This document shows, one piece after another, positions 26,327 to 35,297 of a DNA stretch of 64,000 nt. The first letter of the stretch is position 1, and each line of letters starts with the position of its first letter. Made by a program: the position numbers and the translations under genes. The notes below the pieces were generated by a model. It worked only from the letters and a program-made list of their open reading frames with translations, did not search any database and was not told the DNA's origin. Source of the stretch: Streptomyces vilmorinianum (GTDB lineage Bacteria; Actinomycetota; Actinomycetes; Streptomycetales; Streptomycetaceae); NCBI RefSeq assembly GCF_005517195.1, contig NZ_CP040244.1, positions 7,458,001 through 7,522,000 of the forward strand, read 5' to 3'.

Positions 26327-27514
26327 ATGGGTGTGACGAAGCGTGTGATCGGGGCGGAGGAGCGCAGGGCCCGGCTCGCCGTACGGCACCGGCTGGCCGG
26401 GGCCGAGCGGGCCGCGACCGCGGAGGAGGTGGCTCAGTCGCTGGTCGCGCTGCACGCCACCGACCCGGCGAGCGTGTTCCTCTCGGTGGGCGCGCGGTTG
26501 AAGGGCGGCGAAGGGCCGGTGGCCGGTCTGGAGCGGGCCCTGTACGAGGACCGCACGCTCACCCGGATGCACGGCATGCGGCACACGATCTTCGTCTTCC
26601 CGACCGCCCTCACCCCCGCCGTACACGCCTCGACGACCCGCGACGTCGCCACCCGCGAGCGGGCCATGCTCCTCAAGGACCTGCGCAAGGGCAGCGAGTA
26701 CGACGAGGAGTGGCTGGCGGAGACCGAGCGCCAGGTCCTCGCCGAGCTGGCGCTGCGGGGCGAGGCCACGGGCACCGAACTGGGCGCGGCGGTACCGCGG
26801 TTGCGCGCGCAGTACGTGTACGGCCTCGGCACCCGCCAGGAGGGCCCCCAGTCCGTGTCCAGCCGGCTGCTGCGCGTCCTCGGCATGGAGGGCCGGATCG
26901 CGCGGGGCCGACCGCAGGGCGGCTGGACGTCGAGCCGCTTCCGCTGGACGCTGCTGCCCGAGCGCCCCGACCCGAGCGACGCGGACGCGCACGCCCAGCT
27001 CGTACGGCAGTGGCTCGCGGCCTGCGGACCGGCGACGGAGGCCGACCTGAAGTGGTGGACGGGCTGGAAGGTCACCGACGTCCGCAAGGCCCTGGCGGCG
27101 ATCGGCGCGGTGCCGGTCGAGCTGGCGGAGGGCACGGGCACCGGTTTCGTCCTGCCGGACGACCTCGAACCCGTACCGGCTCCGGAGCCCTGGGCGGCGC
27201 TCCTGCCCGCGCTCGACCCGACGGCGATGGGCTGGCAGGCCCGCGACTGGTACACCGACCCGGAGCACAAGGCCGCGCTCTACGACCGCAGCGGGAACAT
27301 CGGGCCGACGGTGTGGTGGGACGGCCGGGTCGTGGGCGTCTGGGGCCTGCGCCCGGACGGCGAGATCGCGCTCCGGATGCTCACGGACGTGGGCCGGGAG
27401 GCGAGGGCGGCCGTCGACGCGGAGGCGGCGCGGCTGCGCGGCTGGGTGGGGGACGTCCGGGTGACACCCCGTTTCCGTACGCCTCTGGAGCGGGAGCTTT
27501 CCGACGGGGGCTGA
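26327..27514 (+). CDS. Winged-helix DNA-binding domain protein (HTH_42 / YcaQ-AlkX superfamily)
   Basis: A 395-residue protein of the HTH_42 family. It begins VIGAEERRARLAVRHRLAGA, has VALHATDPASVFLSV early on, and RMHGMRHTIFVFP and WWDGRVVGVWGLRPDGEIAL later. The superfamily includes the DNA-crosslink glycosylases YcaQ and AZL, but the glycosylase QxQ-type motif is not obvious here, so activity is open. I chose ATG 26327; the longer frame reaches back through the 16-bp repeats. It stands alone. Confidence 0.85.
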   Translation: MGVTKRVIGAEERRARLAVRHRLAGAERAATAEEVAQSLVALHATDPASVFLSVGARLKGGEGPVAGLERALYEDRTLTRMHGMRHTIFVFPTALTPAVHASTTRDVATRERAMLLKDLRKGSEYDEEWLAETERQVLAELALRGEATGTELGAAVPRLRAQYVYGLGTRQEGPQSVSSRLLRVLGMEGRIARGRPQGGWTSSRFRWTLLPERPDPSDADAHAQLVRQWLAACGPATEADLKWWTGWKVTDVRKALAAIGAVPVELAEGTGTGFVLPDDLEPVPAPEPWAALLPALDPTAMGWQARDWYTDPEHKAALYDRSGNIGPTVWWDGRVVGVWGLRPDGEIALRMLTDVGREARAAVDAEAARLRGWVGDVRVTPRFRTPLERELSDGG

Positions 27515-27622
27515 ACCTGGCGTGACCGTCGTGATCCGACCTGTCGAGAACCGGCGCCCGGCTCCGACGTCCCCTGTGAAGGCAGGAACCCCGCAGGACG
27601 GGGACGAGCGAAGGAGAAGGTC

Positions 27623-28048
27623 ATGAAGTACCTGATGATGGTGCTGGGCTCGCAGGCCGACTACGACGCCATGGGCGGCAAGGCCACCGCGAACAGTCCC
27701 GCCTGGAGCGAGCAGGACCTGAAGGCCATGTTCGAGTTCATGGAGGCGGTCAACGACGACCTCGCCGAATCGGGCGAGTTCATCGACGGCCAGGGGCTCG
27801 TGGAGCCGTCCAGGACTCGGCACGTCACGGTCGACAAGGACGGCCGGCCCGTGATCACGGACGGACCGTACAGCGAGACGAAGGAGCTGCTCGCCGGGTA
27901 CTGGGTGCTCGACTGCGAGAGCCTGGAGAGGGTCACCGAGATCGCGGCGCGTGTCGCGCAGTGTCCGGTGCCGGCCGGGTCGCCGGAGTACCCGGTGGTG
28001 ATCCGGCAGATCGACGAACGGTCCGGTCCCGACCTCTTCACCAGCTGA
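27623..28048 (+). CDS. YCII/DGPF-domain protein, partner of the ECF42 sigma factor
   Basis: A 141-residue YCII-related protein (MKYLMMVLGSQADY, VITDGPYSETKELLAGYWVL, the DGPF-type motif). It has an AAGGAGAAGG ribosome site. It is six bases ahead of an ECF42 sigma gene, the normal arrangement for this group, where the DGPF protein takes the place of a classical anti-sigma factor. Its exact role is not established. Confidence 0.93.
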   Translation: MKYLMMVLGSQADYDAMGGKATANSPAWSEQDLKAMFEFMEAVNDDLAESGEFIDGQGLVEPSRTRHVTVDKDGRPVITDGPYSETKELLAGYWVLDCESLERVTEIAARVAQCPVPAGSPEYPVVIRQIDERSGPDLFTS

Positions 28049-28053
28049 GGACG

Positions 28054-29340
28054 ATGGACGAGAAGAACGACACGTACGCCGACACGCACGCCGACACGCA
28101 CGCGGAGACGTACGCGGAGACGTACGCGGAGGTGTACGCCGTCGAGGACCTGCTGCGCCGGCACGCGCCGCAGGTCCTCGGCGCGCTCGTACGCCGGTAC
28201 GGACACTTCGACGCCGCCGAGGACGCCGTACAGGAGGCGCTGCTCGCCGCGGCCCGGCAGTGGCCGGAGACCGGGACTCCCGCCAATCCGCGCGGCTGGC
28301 TGATCCGGGTGGCCTCGCGACGCCTCACCGACCGGCTCCGGGCGGACGAGGCGCGGGTACGGCGGGAGGAGACGGCCGCGCGCCTGGAGCCCCGCGAGGT
28401 CCGGGCCGCCCCGGCCGAGGACGACACCCTCACGCTCCTCTTCCTGTGCTGCGACCCGGCGCTCGCGCCCGCCGCCCGGGTCGCGCTGACGCTGCGCGCG
28501 GTCGGCGGCCTCACCACCGCGGAGATCGCCCGGGCCCACCTCGTACCGGAGGCGACGATCGCCCAGCGGATCAGCCGGGCGAAGGCGAAGCTGCGCGATC
28601 ACCCCTTCCACCCTCCCGGCCCGGACGACCGGGACGCGCGCCTCGCGGCGGTCCTCCACGTCCTCTACCTGATCTTCAACGAGGGCTACACGGCCACCTC
28701 GGGCCCTGCCCTCCACCGCGCCGACCTGGCCCACGAGGCGATCCGCCTGACGCGCGCCGCGCGCCGCCTGCTGCCCCGCGAGGGCGCGGTGACGGGCCTC
28801 CTCGCCCTGATGCTGCTGACGGAGGCCCGCAGCGCGGCCCGGACGGGACCGCACGGCGAGCTGATCCCGCTGGACGAACAGGACCGCACGCTCTGGGACC
28901 GGGCGGCGATCGCCGAGGGCACGGCCCTGGTCGAGGAGTCCCTCACGGAGGGCCCGGCCGGCCCCTACCAGCTCCAGGCGGCCATCGCGGCCCTGCACGA
29001 CGAGGCCGCCCGCGCCGAGGACACGGACTGGCCGCAGATCCTCGCGCTCTACGACCTCCTGGTCGCCGGTGACGCCCCGGACCCGATGGCGGCACTGGGC
29101 CGCGCGGTCGCCGTCGCCATGGTCCACGGCCCCGAATCCGGCCTCGCCGCCCTCGCCGCCCTGGAACCCCGCCTCCCCCACCACCACCGCCTCGAAGCGG
29201 TCCGCGCCCACCTCCTGGAACGCACCGGCGCCACCGAGGCCGCCCGCACCGCGTACCGCACGGCGGCCGACCTGACCCTCAGCCTCCCGGAACGCCACTA
29301 CCTCCGCATGAAGGCCGCCCGCCTGCCGGACCGTCAGTGA
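28054..29340 (+). CDS. ECF42-type RNA polymerase sigma factor with C-terminal extension
   Basis: A 428-residue ECF sigma factor. Region 2 (LVRRYGHFDAAEDAVQEALL) and region 4 (LRAVGGLTTAEIARAHLVPE, then TIAQRISRAKAKLR) are followed by a 240-residue helical TPR-like domain (DUF6596-like) that in ECF42 proteins is needed for activity. The N-terminus carries a DTHADTHAETYAETYAE repeat. ATG 28054 follows the YCII stop directly. Its stop codon TGA (29338-29340) lies within the left copy of a 21-bp repeat that recurs at 31618-31638. Confidence 0.94.
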   Translation: MDEKNDTYADTHADTHAETYAETYAEVYAVEDLLRRHAPQVLGALVRRYGHFDAAEDAVQEALLAAARQWPETGTPANPRGWLIRVASRRLTDRLRADEARVRREETAARLEPREVRAAPAEDDTLTLLFLCCDPALAPAARVALTLRAVGGLTTAEIARAHLVPEATIAQRISRAKAKLRDHPFHPPGPDDRDARLAAVLHVLYLIFNEGYTATSGPALHRADLAHEAIRLTRAARRLLPREGAVTGLLALMLLTEARSAARTGPHGELIPLDEQDRTLWDRAAIAEGTALVEESLTEGPAGPYQLQAAIAALHDEAARAEDTDWPQILALYDLLVAGDAPDPMAALGRAVAVAMVHGPESGLAALAALEPRLPHHHRLEAVRAHLLERTGATEAARTAYRTAADLTLSLPERHYLRMKAARLPDRQ

Positions 29341-29354
29341 ACGTGCGGACCGCC
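29334..29354. repeat. Left copy of 21-bp direct repeat flanking the TerD-nuclease gene
   Basis: Identical over 21 bp to 31618-31638. It spans the ECF42 stop codon, and its distal 18 bp read, on the minus strand, as the last codons of the downstream MFS gene (G-P-H-V-H-stop), which do not belong here. This indicates a target duplication. Confidence 0.9.
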
Positions 29355-29503
29355 GCTCTTCGGGAAGATGTGCCCGAGTTTCACATCGTCTCCTCATGTC
29401 GCGGCTCCGGACGCTACGGTTCCCCTGGGGCGTACACATCCGGAACCACCTTCTTCGCGACCGTCCACACCCTCCGACGGCGGCCGCGTGTCCGGGGGGA
29501 CAC

Positions 29504-31567
29504 ATGCGCGAGATGTCCAAGGGAGCCAATGTCGGGCTGGCTTCCCTGAGCGAGGACGCAAGCTCCGTCTTCGTGAGCCTGAGCTGGAGCAGCGCCGCCG
29601 GGGACGGTGACGCGGACGTGTCCGTCCTGCTCCTCGACGGCAGTGGCAAGGTCCGCAGCGATGCCGACTTCTACTTCTACAACCACCCCGCCGCCGACGA
29701 CGGCAGCGTCCAACTCCTCGGCAAGACACCGACCGAGAACGGCAGCGAGGACCGCATCGGTCTGGATCTCACCGCCGTCCCGCAAGACGTCGTGAGCATC
29801 GTCGTCGCGGCGAGTCAGTACGGCACCGCCACCTTCGGCGACCTGGACGACCTGCGGATGACCGTCTCCGACCGCTCAGGCGAGGCGCTGCTCGGCTTCG
29901 CCATCGCGGACGCCACGATCGAGACCGCATTCATCTTCGGTGAGCTCTACCGGCGCAACGACGAGTGGAAGTTCCGTGCCGTTGGGCAGGGATACGAGAC
30001 CGGCCTGGCAGGCCTCGCCACCGACTTCGGCATCGATGTCGTCGAGGACGAGGAGTCGGAGGGCACGGAGCCCGAGAGCGACGGCGACACAGCGGCCTCG
30101 GCCGTGGCCCGTACGGAGCAGCAGACCGCTGCCGCAGTGCCGGCGCAGGCCACCCCGGAAGCCGGCCGCAGCGGTGCGGTACCGGAAGCGGCCGCGGTGA
30201 CGCCCGCGGCGTCCGGCCGCCGCCGTGGCCCGCGCACGGCCAAGAAGAAGGTCACCCTCCCGAGAGTCGCCAAGAAGTCCCTTGCGGAGAACGAATCCTG
30301 GAAGCCGGCCCGCCTCTTCCCCGTCCCGTCGTACAAGAGCGACAGAGAGCGCGAGGTACGGGCGACGTCGGTACTGCTCTCCGTGATGGCGGAGGTTCCG
30401 GAGTTCGGCCGACGGCTCACCGCGGCCTTCGGTGCCCCGGCCGGACGGATGCAGACGTTCACCGAGGTCTCCCTCCCGCACGGCGACACCCCCAGGCGTC
30501 CGGACGGTGTGATCAGGGTGGAAAGAGCGGGCAAGCTCTGGACGGCCCTCGTCGAGACGAAGACCAACGGCAATCCGCTGAAGTCGGAGCAGGTCCAGGA
30601 CTACATGGACATCGCGGCCCGGCGGGGCTACGAAGCCGTCATCACCCTCTCCAACGACGTGGCGCTGGAAGGCAGTCCGCTCGTCGATGTGAAGGTCGAC
30701 GGACGGCGCAAGCACAAGGTCGCGCTCTGGCACCTGTCCTGGGCCGAGGTCGCCCATCAGGCACAGATGCTGATTCGGCACGAAGGTGTGGGCAATGCCG
30801 CGCACGCCTGGCTGCTGGAGGAACTGCTCCACTACCTCCAGCACGAGAACTCGGGCTGCCATGGCTTCCAGAACATGGGACCTGCCTGGGTCCCTGTCCG
30901 CAACGGCATCGACTCCGAGACGCTCTGCCAGGGTGACCCGCGGGCGGTCGAGGTCGTCGAGAGCTGGGAACGCCTGATCCGTCAGGTCTGCCTGCGGCTC
31001 GGCGGCGAGCTCGGCCAGAAGGCTCTGCCGGTACAGCGCGCCAAGCGCGGTACGGACCCGAAGTCCCGGCGCACGGCGCTCGCGGACCGTCTGTGCGAGG
31101 AAGGCCGGCTGTCCGCGGAGGTGCGGATCGACGGCGCGAACGGCATCCTCGCGATCAGCGCGGATCTCCGGACGGGCAAACTCCGCACGTCCGTCGACAT
31201 CCCGGCCCCGGACAGTGGCTACCCGCTCACTGTCGCCAAGCGCCTCGTCCGCGTACTGGCGGAAGCGCCTGCGGACCTCCACGTGGAGACGCTCGTGGAG
31301 GGAGGGAACGGACCTCGCGGCACGCTGGAACGGTTGCGTCCCGAACCCGGCGACCTGCTGCCGAAGGACGGCGCCCCCATCGCTGGTTTCCGGCTCTCGC
31401 TCTTCAAGGGCATGGGCGGCAGCCGTGGCAGCACGGAGTCGGGATTCATCCGGAGCGTCGATGACGCCGTCGACCGATTCCACGGCTCGGTCGTCACGCA
31501 TCTCGGCCAGCTCGAGCGCCGCGCTCCCCGTCAGCGCTCCGCCTCGGACCCGGCCACCACGGACTGA
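29504..31567 (+). CDS. TerD-domain protein fused to a PD-(D/E)XK nuclease-like domain
   Basis: A 687-residue protein. Residues 1-180 are a TerD stress domain (MSKGANVGLASL, DADVSVLLLDGSGKVRSDAD, then ENGSEDRIGLDL), a calcium-binding beta fold from tellurite/phage-resistance systems. A Glu/Ala linker and a basic patch (RRRGPRTAKKKV) follow. Residues 275-480 hold a nuclease-like core: D334 in RRPDGVIRV, E351 and K353 in ALVETKTNG, and a helix with Gln (SEQVQDYMD), the D...ExK pattern of restriction-type nucleases. The last 200 residues are unassigned. I chose ATG 29504, with a GGGGGGA ribosome site. It is a single-gene cassette between 21-bp direct repeats. A role in defence is inference. Confidence 0.82.
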   Translation: MREMSKGANVGLASLSEDASSVFVSLSWSSAAGDGDADVSVLLLDGSGKVRSDADFYFYNHPAADDGSVQLLGKTPTENGSEDRIGLDLTAVPQDVVSIVVAASQYGTATFGDLDDLRMTVSDRSGEALLGFAIADATIETAFIFGELYRRNDEWKFRAVGQGYETGLAGLATDFGIDVVEDEESEGTEPESDGDTAASAVARTEQQTAAAVPAQATPEAGRSGAVPEAAAVTPAASGRRRGPRTAKKKVTLPRVAKKSLAENESWKPARLFPVPSYKSDREREVRATSVLLSVMAEVPEFGRRLTAAFGAPAGRMQTFTEVSLPHGDTPRRPDGVIRVERAGKLWTALVETKTNGNPLKSEQVQDYMDIAARRGYEAVITLSNDVALEGSPLVDVKVDGRRKHKVALWHLSWAEVAHQAQMLIRHEGVGNAAHAWLLEELLHYLQHENSGCHGFQNMGPAWVPVRNGIDSETLCQGDPRAVEVVESWERLIRQVCLRLGGELGQKALPVQRAKRGTDPKSRRTALADRLCEEGRLSAEVRIDGANGILAISADLRTGKLRTSVDIPAPDSGYPLTVAKRLVRVLAEAPADLHVETLVEGGNGPRGTLERLRPEPGDLLPKDGAPIAGFRLSLFKGMGGSRGSTESGFIRSVDDAVDRFHGSVVTHLGQLERRAPRQRSASDPATTD

Positions 31568-31617
31568 CCGGACCGCACAGCGCCCGTGGCCGCCCGCTCG
31601 GGCGGCCACGCCGGCTC

Positions 31618-31638
31618 TCAGTGAACGTGCGGACCGCC
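31618..31638. repeat. Right copy of the 21-bp direct repeat
   Basis: Identical to 29334-29354. It begins with the reverse complement of the MFS stop codon (31618-31620) and its last codons, so this copy is in its native MFS context. Confidence 0.9.
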
Positions 31639-33111
31639 CGTCATCCGGGGCTTTCCGCGCGGTACGAGGACGGGAGCGGCCAGGGCGGCTGCCGCGGCGA
31701 GCACCGTGCAGAGCGTGAAGGCGGCCGTGAAACCGGTGGTCGTCCCGGTCGTCGTCCCGGTCGTCGTGGGGACCTCGATGCTCGACGCGGCGATCGTGGA
31801 GACGAGGGCGACGCCGATCGAGCCGCCCACCTCGTGGAAGGTGTTGACGATGCCGGAGGCGAGGCCGGCCTCGTGCGGGGTGATCAGGCCGAGGGCCGTG
31901 GTGGTGGCGGTGACGAAGACCGCGCCGAGGCCGAGGGAGGCGACGGAGAGGGCGGGGAGGAGGACGGTCCAGGCGTTGTCGCCGGGGGCGACGAGGGCCA
32001 GGGGGAGGCAGCCGAGGGCCGCGATCGTCATGCCGCCCGTCGCGCAGGCGCGCGGGCCGATCGTGCCCACCAGGCGGGAGCCGAGGTGGGCGCCGACGGC
32101 GGTGGTGACCGCGACCGGGAGGAAGACCAGGCCCGTACGGAAGGCGCTGAAGCCGTTCAGGTGCTGGAGCTGGACCGAGCCGAGGAAGAAGAAGGAGATC
32201 AGCAGCGCGGTCGCGACCAGCATCAGGAACGAGCCCGCGACGACCGGGCGCCGGGTGAACATCCGCAGGTCCATCAGCGGGGCGCGGCTCGCCCGCTCGA
32301 CGGTGACGAAGATCCCGTACAGGAGGAGTGAGCCGAACAGGGGCAGGAGCGTCGCCGTCGACGTCCAGCCGGTGTCGCCCGCCTGGACCAGGCCGTAGAT
32401 GAGGGAGCCGGTCGCGGCCGTGACCAGCAGCGCGCCCGGGATGTCGAGGCGGGCGGGGGTGCGGACCGAGGCGGGGACGACCGCCGGGAGGGCGGCGAGC
32501 AGGGCGAGGCCGACCGGGACGTTGACGTAGAAGATCCAGGGCCAGCCCGGTCCGTCGGTCAGCGCGCCGCCGAGCAGGACGCCGACGGCGGAGCCGGTGC
32601 CGCCGATGGCGGCCCAGACGCCGAGCGCCTTGGCGCGTTCGGTGCCGTGGAAGGAGGTCGTGACGAGGGCGAGCGCGGCCGGGGAGAGCAGCGCGGCGCC
32701 GACGCCTTGGGCGACGCGGCCGCCGATCAGCATCGGGGCGTTCACGGCCAGGCCGGACACCAGGGACGCGGCGGTGAAGAGGGCGAGTCCGGCGAGGAGG
32801 GTGCGGCGGGCGCCGAGGGCGTCCGCGAGCCGGCCGCCGAGCAGCATGAGACCGCCGAAGCAGAGGGTGTACGCGGTGACCACCCAGGTCAGCGAGGTGC
32901 GGGCGAGGTCGAGGTCGGCGGCCATCCGCGGCAGAGCGACGTTCACGACGGTGACGTCGAGGATCAGCATGAACTGGGCCACGCAGATCAGCGCGAGGGC
33001 CGTCCAGCGGCGCGGATCCGGTGAGTCCACCGAACCGTGGACATGGCCGTCGACATGGGCGTCGACATGGGCGTCGACATGGGCGTGGGTATGGGGCTCG
33101 GCGCGAGTCAT
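31618..33111 (-). CDS. MFS transporter, 14-helix DHA2 drug-efflux type
   Basis: A 497-residue EmrB/QacA-type proton antiporter with LDVTVVNVALP in helix 1, GRLADALGARRTLL in loop 2-3 and 14 predicted helices. The N-terminus is a His-rich repeat (HTHAHVDAHVDAHVDGHVHG) made of 12-bp units; the last loop carries a TTTG repeat. It is divergent from a TetR gene with a dyad operator between them, so it is probably repressed by that TetR. Substrate unknown. Confidence 0.93.
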   Translation of the reverse strand: MTRAEPHTHAHVDAHVDAHVDGHVHGSVDSPDPRRWTALALICVAQFMLILDVTVVNVALPRMAADLDLARTSLTWVVTAYTLCFGGLMLLGGRLADALGARRTLLAGLALFTAASLVSGLAVNAPMLIGGRVAQGVGAALLSPAALALVTTSFHGTERAKALGVWAAIGGTGSAVGVLLGGALTDGPGWPWIFYVNVPVGLALLAALPAVVPASVRTPARLDIPGALLVTAATGSLIYGLVQAGDTGWTSTATLLPLFGSLLLYGIFVTVERASRAPLMDLRMFTRRPVVAGSFLMLVATALLISFFFLGSVQLQHLNGFSAFRTGLVFLPVAVTTAVGAHLGSRLVGTIGPRACATGGMTIAALGCLPLALVAPGDNAWTVLLPALSVASLGLGAVFVTATTTALGLITPHEAGLASGIVNTFHEVGGSIGVALVSTIAASSIEVPTTTGTTTGTTTGFTAAFTLCTVLAAAAALAAPVLVPRGKPRMTGGPHVH

Positions 33112-33119
33112 ATCTGAAC

Positions 33120-33153
33120 TGTACTGTTCAGTTCAGTTGAACTCAATAGTACA
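33120..33153. promoter_or_regulatory. TetR-type operator between MFS and tetR
   Basis: A nested dyad: outer TGTACT (33120-33125) and AGTACA (33148-33153), inner GTTCA and TGAAC. It lies in the 64-bp divergent intergenic region, close to both starts. It is the only AT-rich patch there. Confidence 0.65.
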
Positions 33154-33175
33154 GGTGGCCGGGTAGGGTCGGATC

Positions 33176-33838
33176 ATGAGCGACCGGACCACGAAGCCCG
33201 CCCCCACCGGGGCCCGCGCCGCCCGCAAGAGGGAGGCCATCGTGCACGCCGCCCGCGCCCTCTTCCTCCGCGAGGGCTTCGGGGTCGGCATGGACGCCAT
33301 CGCCGCCGAGGCGGGCGTCTCGAAGGTGACCGTCTACAACCACTTCGGCAGCAAGGAAGCGCTCTTCACCGCCGTCGTCGCGGGCGCGCTCGACGAGCCC
33401 CTGCACACCGGCGACGGCGCCACGGGCCCGGACCTCGCCGGCCTCGCCGACGCCGAGGACCTGCGCGCCGCGTTCCTCGCGGCCGCCCGCGCCTGGGTCC
33501 GGGCCGTCCGCGAGAACGACGAGGTCCGCGCTCTGCGCGCCCTCGTCGCGGCCGAGCTCCACCGCTTCCCCGAACTCGGCCGCGCCTGGCGCGAGCTCGG
33601 CCCCGCCGGCCACCACCCCGCCGTCGCCGACGCCCTGCGCGCGCTCGCGGACCGGGGGCGCCTGGAGATCCCCGACCTGGAGGTCGCGGTCATCCAGCTC
33701 TACTCGCTCCTCGTCTTCCCGCAGATGGTCTTCGACCAGTACGGCACGGAGCTCGGCGAGGACCTCGCGGAACGGCTGATCACCGACGGGGTGGACATGT
33801 TCCTGGGCCGGTACGGAAGCCAGGGCGGGCGGGGCTAG
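33176..33838 (+). CDS. TetR/AcrR family repressor
   Basis: A 220-residue repressor with the TetR helix-turn-helix (AARALFLREGFGVGMDAIAA, then AGVSKVTVYNHFGSKEALF) and a TetR_C ligand domain. It is divergent from the DHA2 efflux gene with the dyad at 33120-33153 between them, the standard local-repressor arrangement. Its stop overlaps the convergent rhodanese gene at a CTAG. Confidence 0.93.
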   Translation: MSDRTTKPAPTGARAARKREAIVHAARALFLREGFGVGMDAIAAEAGVSKVTVYNHFGSKEALFTAVVAGALDEPLHTGDGATGPDLAGLADAEDLRAAFLAAARAWVRAVRENDEVRALRALVAAELHRFPELGRAWRELGPAGHHPAVADALRALADRGRLEIPDLEVAVIQLYSLLVFPQMVFDQYGTELGEDLAERLITDGVDMFLGRYGSQGGRG

Positions 33839-34419
33839 CCCCGGCTCAGGCGCTCCAGCGTCGCGTCCAGCCCGAGCCCGCCCCTCGCCCCGCGGTTGTA
33901 CGGAAGCCTGCCCAGGACCACGGCCATGCCACAGGTGTTCGTGAGCGCCGAGAAGACAAGCCCGCCCGCGACGCCCGCCGACAGCAGCTGGAACGCGGGG
34001 TGGACGAGGACGCCGAGCGCGAGCCCCAACAGGACCAGGGACCCGGCGGCCAGCCGTACCTGACGTTCCATGGCCCAGACGGCGCGGTCCGGGGCGCCCT
34101 CGGGGCGGGCGAGACCGTGCCCCCGGGCGGCCCAGCCGCTCGTACCGCCGTCGAGGTTGAGGGCGGCCACGCCGTGCGCGGAGAGCCGGGCGCACGCGCT
34201 CGCGGAACGGGCGCCCGACTGGCACACCACCAGCAACTCGCCTCGCCCCGCGGCCTCCTGGAGCGCGGGAACGGCCCGGCCGAGCTGGTCGAGGGGCACG
34301 TTGAGGGCGCCGGGAACGTGCCCGGAGGCGTACTCGCCAGGAGTCCGGACGTCGACGACGGTCAGCTCGGACAGGCGGGTACGGGCCTGATCCACGTCGA
34401 GGGAGGGGGGAGTGCTCAT
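33835..34419 (-). CDS. Rhodanese-domain membrane protein
   Basis: A 194-residue protein. Residues 10-105 form a rhodanese domain (VVDVRTPGEYASGHVPGALN) with active-site loop CQSGARS, the Cys carrying sulfur in this family. A C-terminal pair of membrane helices follows (LAAGSLVLLGLALGVLVHPA and the DUF2892-like end NTCGMAVVLGRLPYNR). It may handle sulfane sulfur at the membrane. I chose ATG 34419 (MSTPPSL), since GAAGGA lies about 12 bp upstream; ATG 34431 abuts that site. Confidence 0.9.
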   Translation of the reverse strand: MSTPPSLDVDQARTRLSELTVVDVRTPGEYASGHVPGALNVPLDQLGRAVPALQEAAGRGELLVVCQSGARSASACARLSAHGVAALNLDGGTSGWAARGHGLARPEGAPDRAVWAMERQVRLAAGSLVLLGLALGVLVHPAFQLLSAGVAGGLVFSALTNTCGMAVVLGRLPYNRGARGGLGLDATLERLSRG

Positions 34420-34502
34420 CGCAGAAGGCATCCTTCACGTCGGCGAACGGCCCCCCTTCGGGAGAGTACCGGCCCCCCTCCCGGTTCACGTTCACGCCAT
34501 CG

Positions 34503-35111
34503 TCAGTCCGTCGCGAGGCCCTTCAGCCGCTTGGCGATCTTCGCGAGCCGCTCGCCCTGGTAACGGGCGGCCTGGAGCACGTTCTCCTCCGGGGCACCGT
34601 TGGCGCCCGCGTGCGCGGTGCCGTAGGGGTTGCCGCCCGCCGCGTACACGGACGGGTCGGTGTAGCCGGGCGAGACGATGACGGAGCCCCAGTGGTGGAA
34701 GGTGTTGTAGAGCGCGAGCAGCGTCGACTCGTTGCCGCCGTGCAGGTTGTGGGCGCTGGTGAAGGCGGTCGCCGGCTTGTCGCTCAGGACGCCCTGCTGC
34801 CACAGCCCGCCCGCCGTGTCGACGAACTGCTTCAGCTGCGCGGCGACGTTGCCGAACCGGGTCGGCGTTCCGAGGGCGTAGGCGTCGCCCCACTCCAGGT
34901 CGTCGAGCGTGGCGATCTCGACATCCCCGGCGGCATCCACATGGGCGCGCCAGGCGGGGTTCGCGTCGATGGCCGCATCGGGCGCGAGCTCGGGCACCCG
35001 CCGCAGCCGCACCTCCGCACCGGCCTTCTCCGCCCCCTCGGCGACGGCCTGGGCGAGCTCGTGGACGTTCCCCGTGGCCGAGTAGTAGATGACAGCAACC
35101 TTGACCGACAT
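34503..35111 (-). CDS. wrbA: WrbA-type NAD(P)H:quinone oxidoreductase
   Basis: A 202-residue flavodoxin-fold protein. It has the FMN phosphate loop (IYYSATGNVHELAQAV), the WrbA signature GTPTRFGNVAAQLKQFVDT and GGNESTLLALYNTFHHWG. It reduces quinones by two electrons and protects against redox stress. I chose ATG 35111 (MSVKVAVIYYSATG). It is divergent from a TetR gene, with two copies of a dyad in between that probably control it. Confidence 0.94.
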   Translation of the reverse strand: MSVKVAVIYYSATGNVHELAQAVAEGAEKAGAEVRLRRVPELAPDAAIDANPAWRAHVDAAGDVEIATLDDLEWGDAYALGTPTRFGNVAAQLKQFVDTAGGLWQQGVLSDKPATAFTSAHNLHGGNESTLLALYNTFHHWGSVIVSPGYTDPSVYAAGGNPYGTAHAGANGAPEENVLQAARYQGERLAKIAKRLKGLATD

Positions 35112-35159
35112 GACGAGCTCCCCTAACCGGATCATCTTCCGTTTCGACGACCAGAGCCT

Positions 35160-35216
35160 AAGTGGATAGCTCTCCACTTCGCAAGAGGATCCCCATGAAA
35201 ACCGGATAGTGCTCCG
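35160..35216. promoter_or_regulatory. Pair of matching dyads between wrbA and tetR
   Basis: AAGTGGA-N6-TCCACTT (35160-35179) and CGGA-N6-TCCG (35203-35216) share the core GGATAG-N2-CTCC (core starts 40 bp apart). Two near-identical inverted repeats in a divergent spacer point to cooperative binding by the adjacent TetR protein. Confidence 0.6.
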
Positions 35217-35297
35217 TTATGCTCGTGTCACAGGCGGACAGGCGGGCAGGTTGACGGACGGACCGAGGAGGCTCGGGACGAAGGGCAGGCGGACGAG

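Noticed and set aside
29334..31638. Ordinary insertion sequence
   Set aside because: No transposase, and 21 bp is longer than usual target duplications; left as an unexplained insertion.
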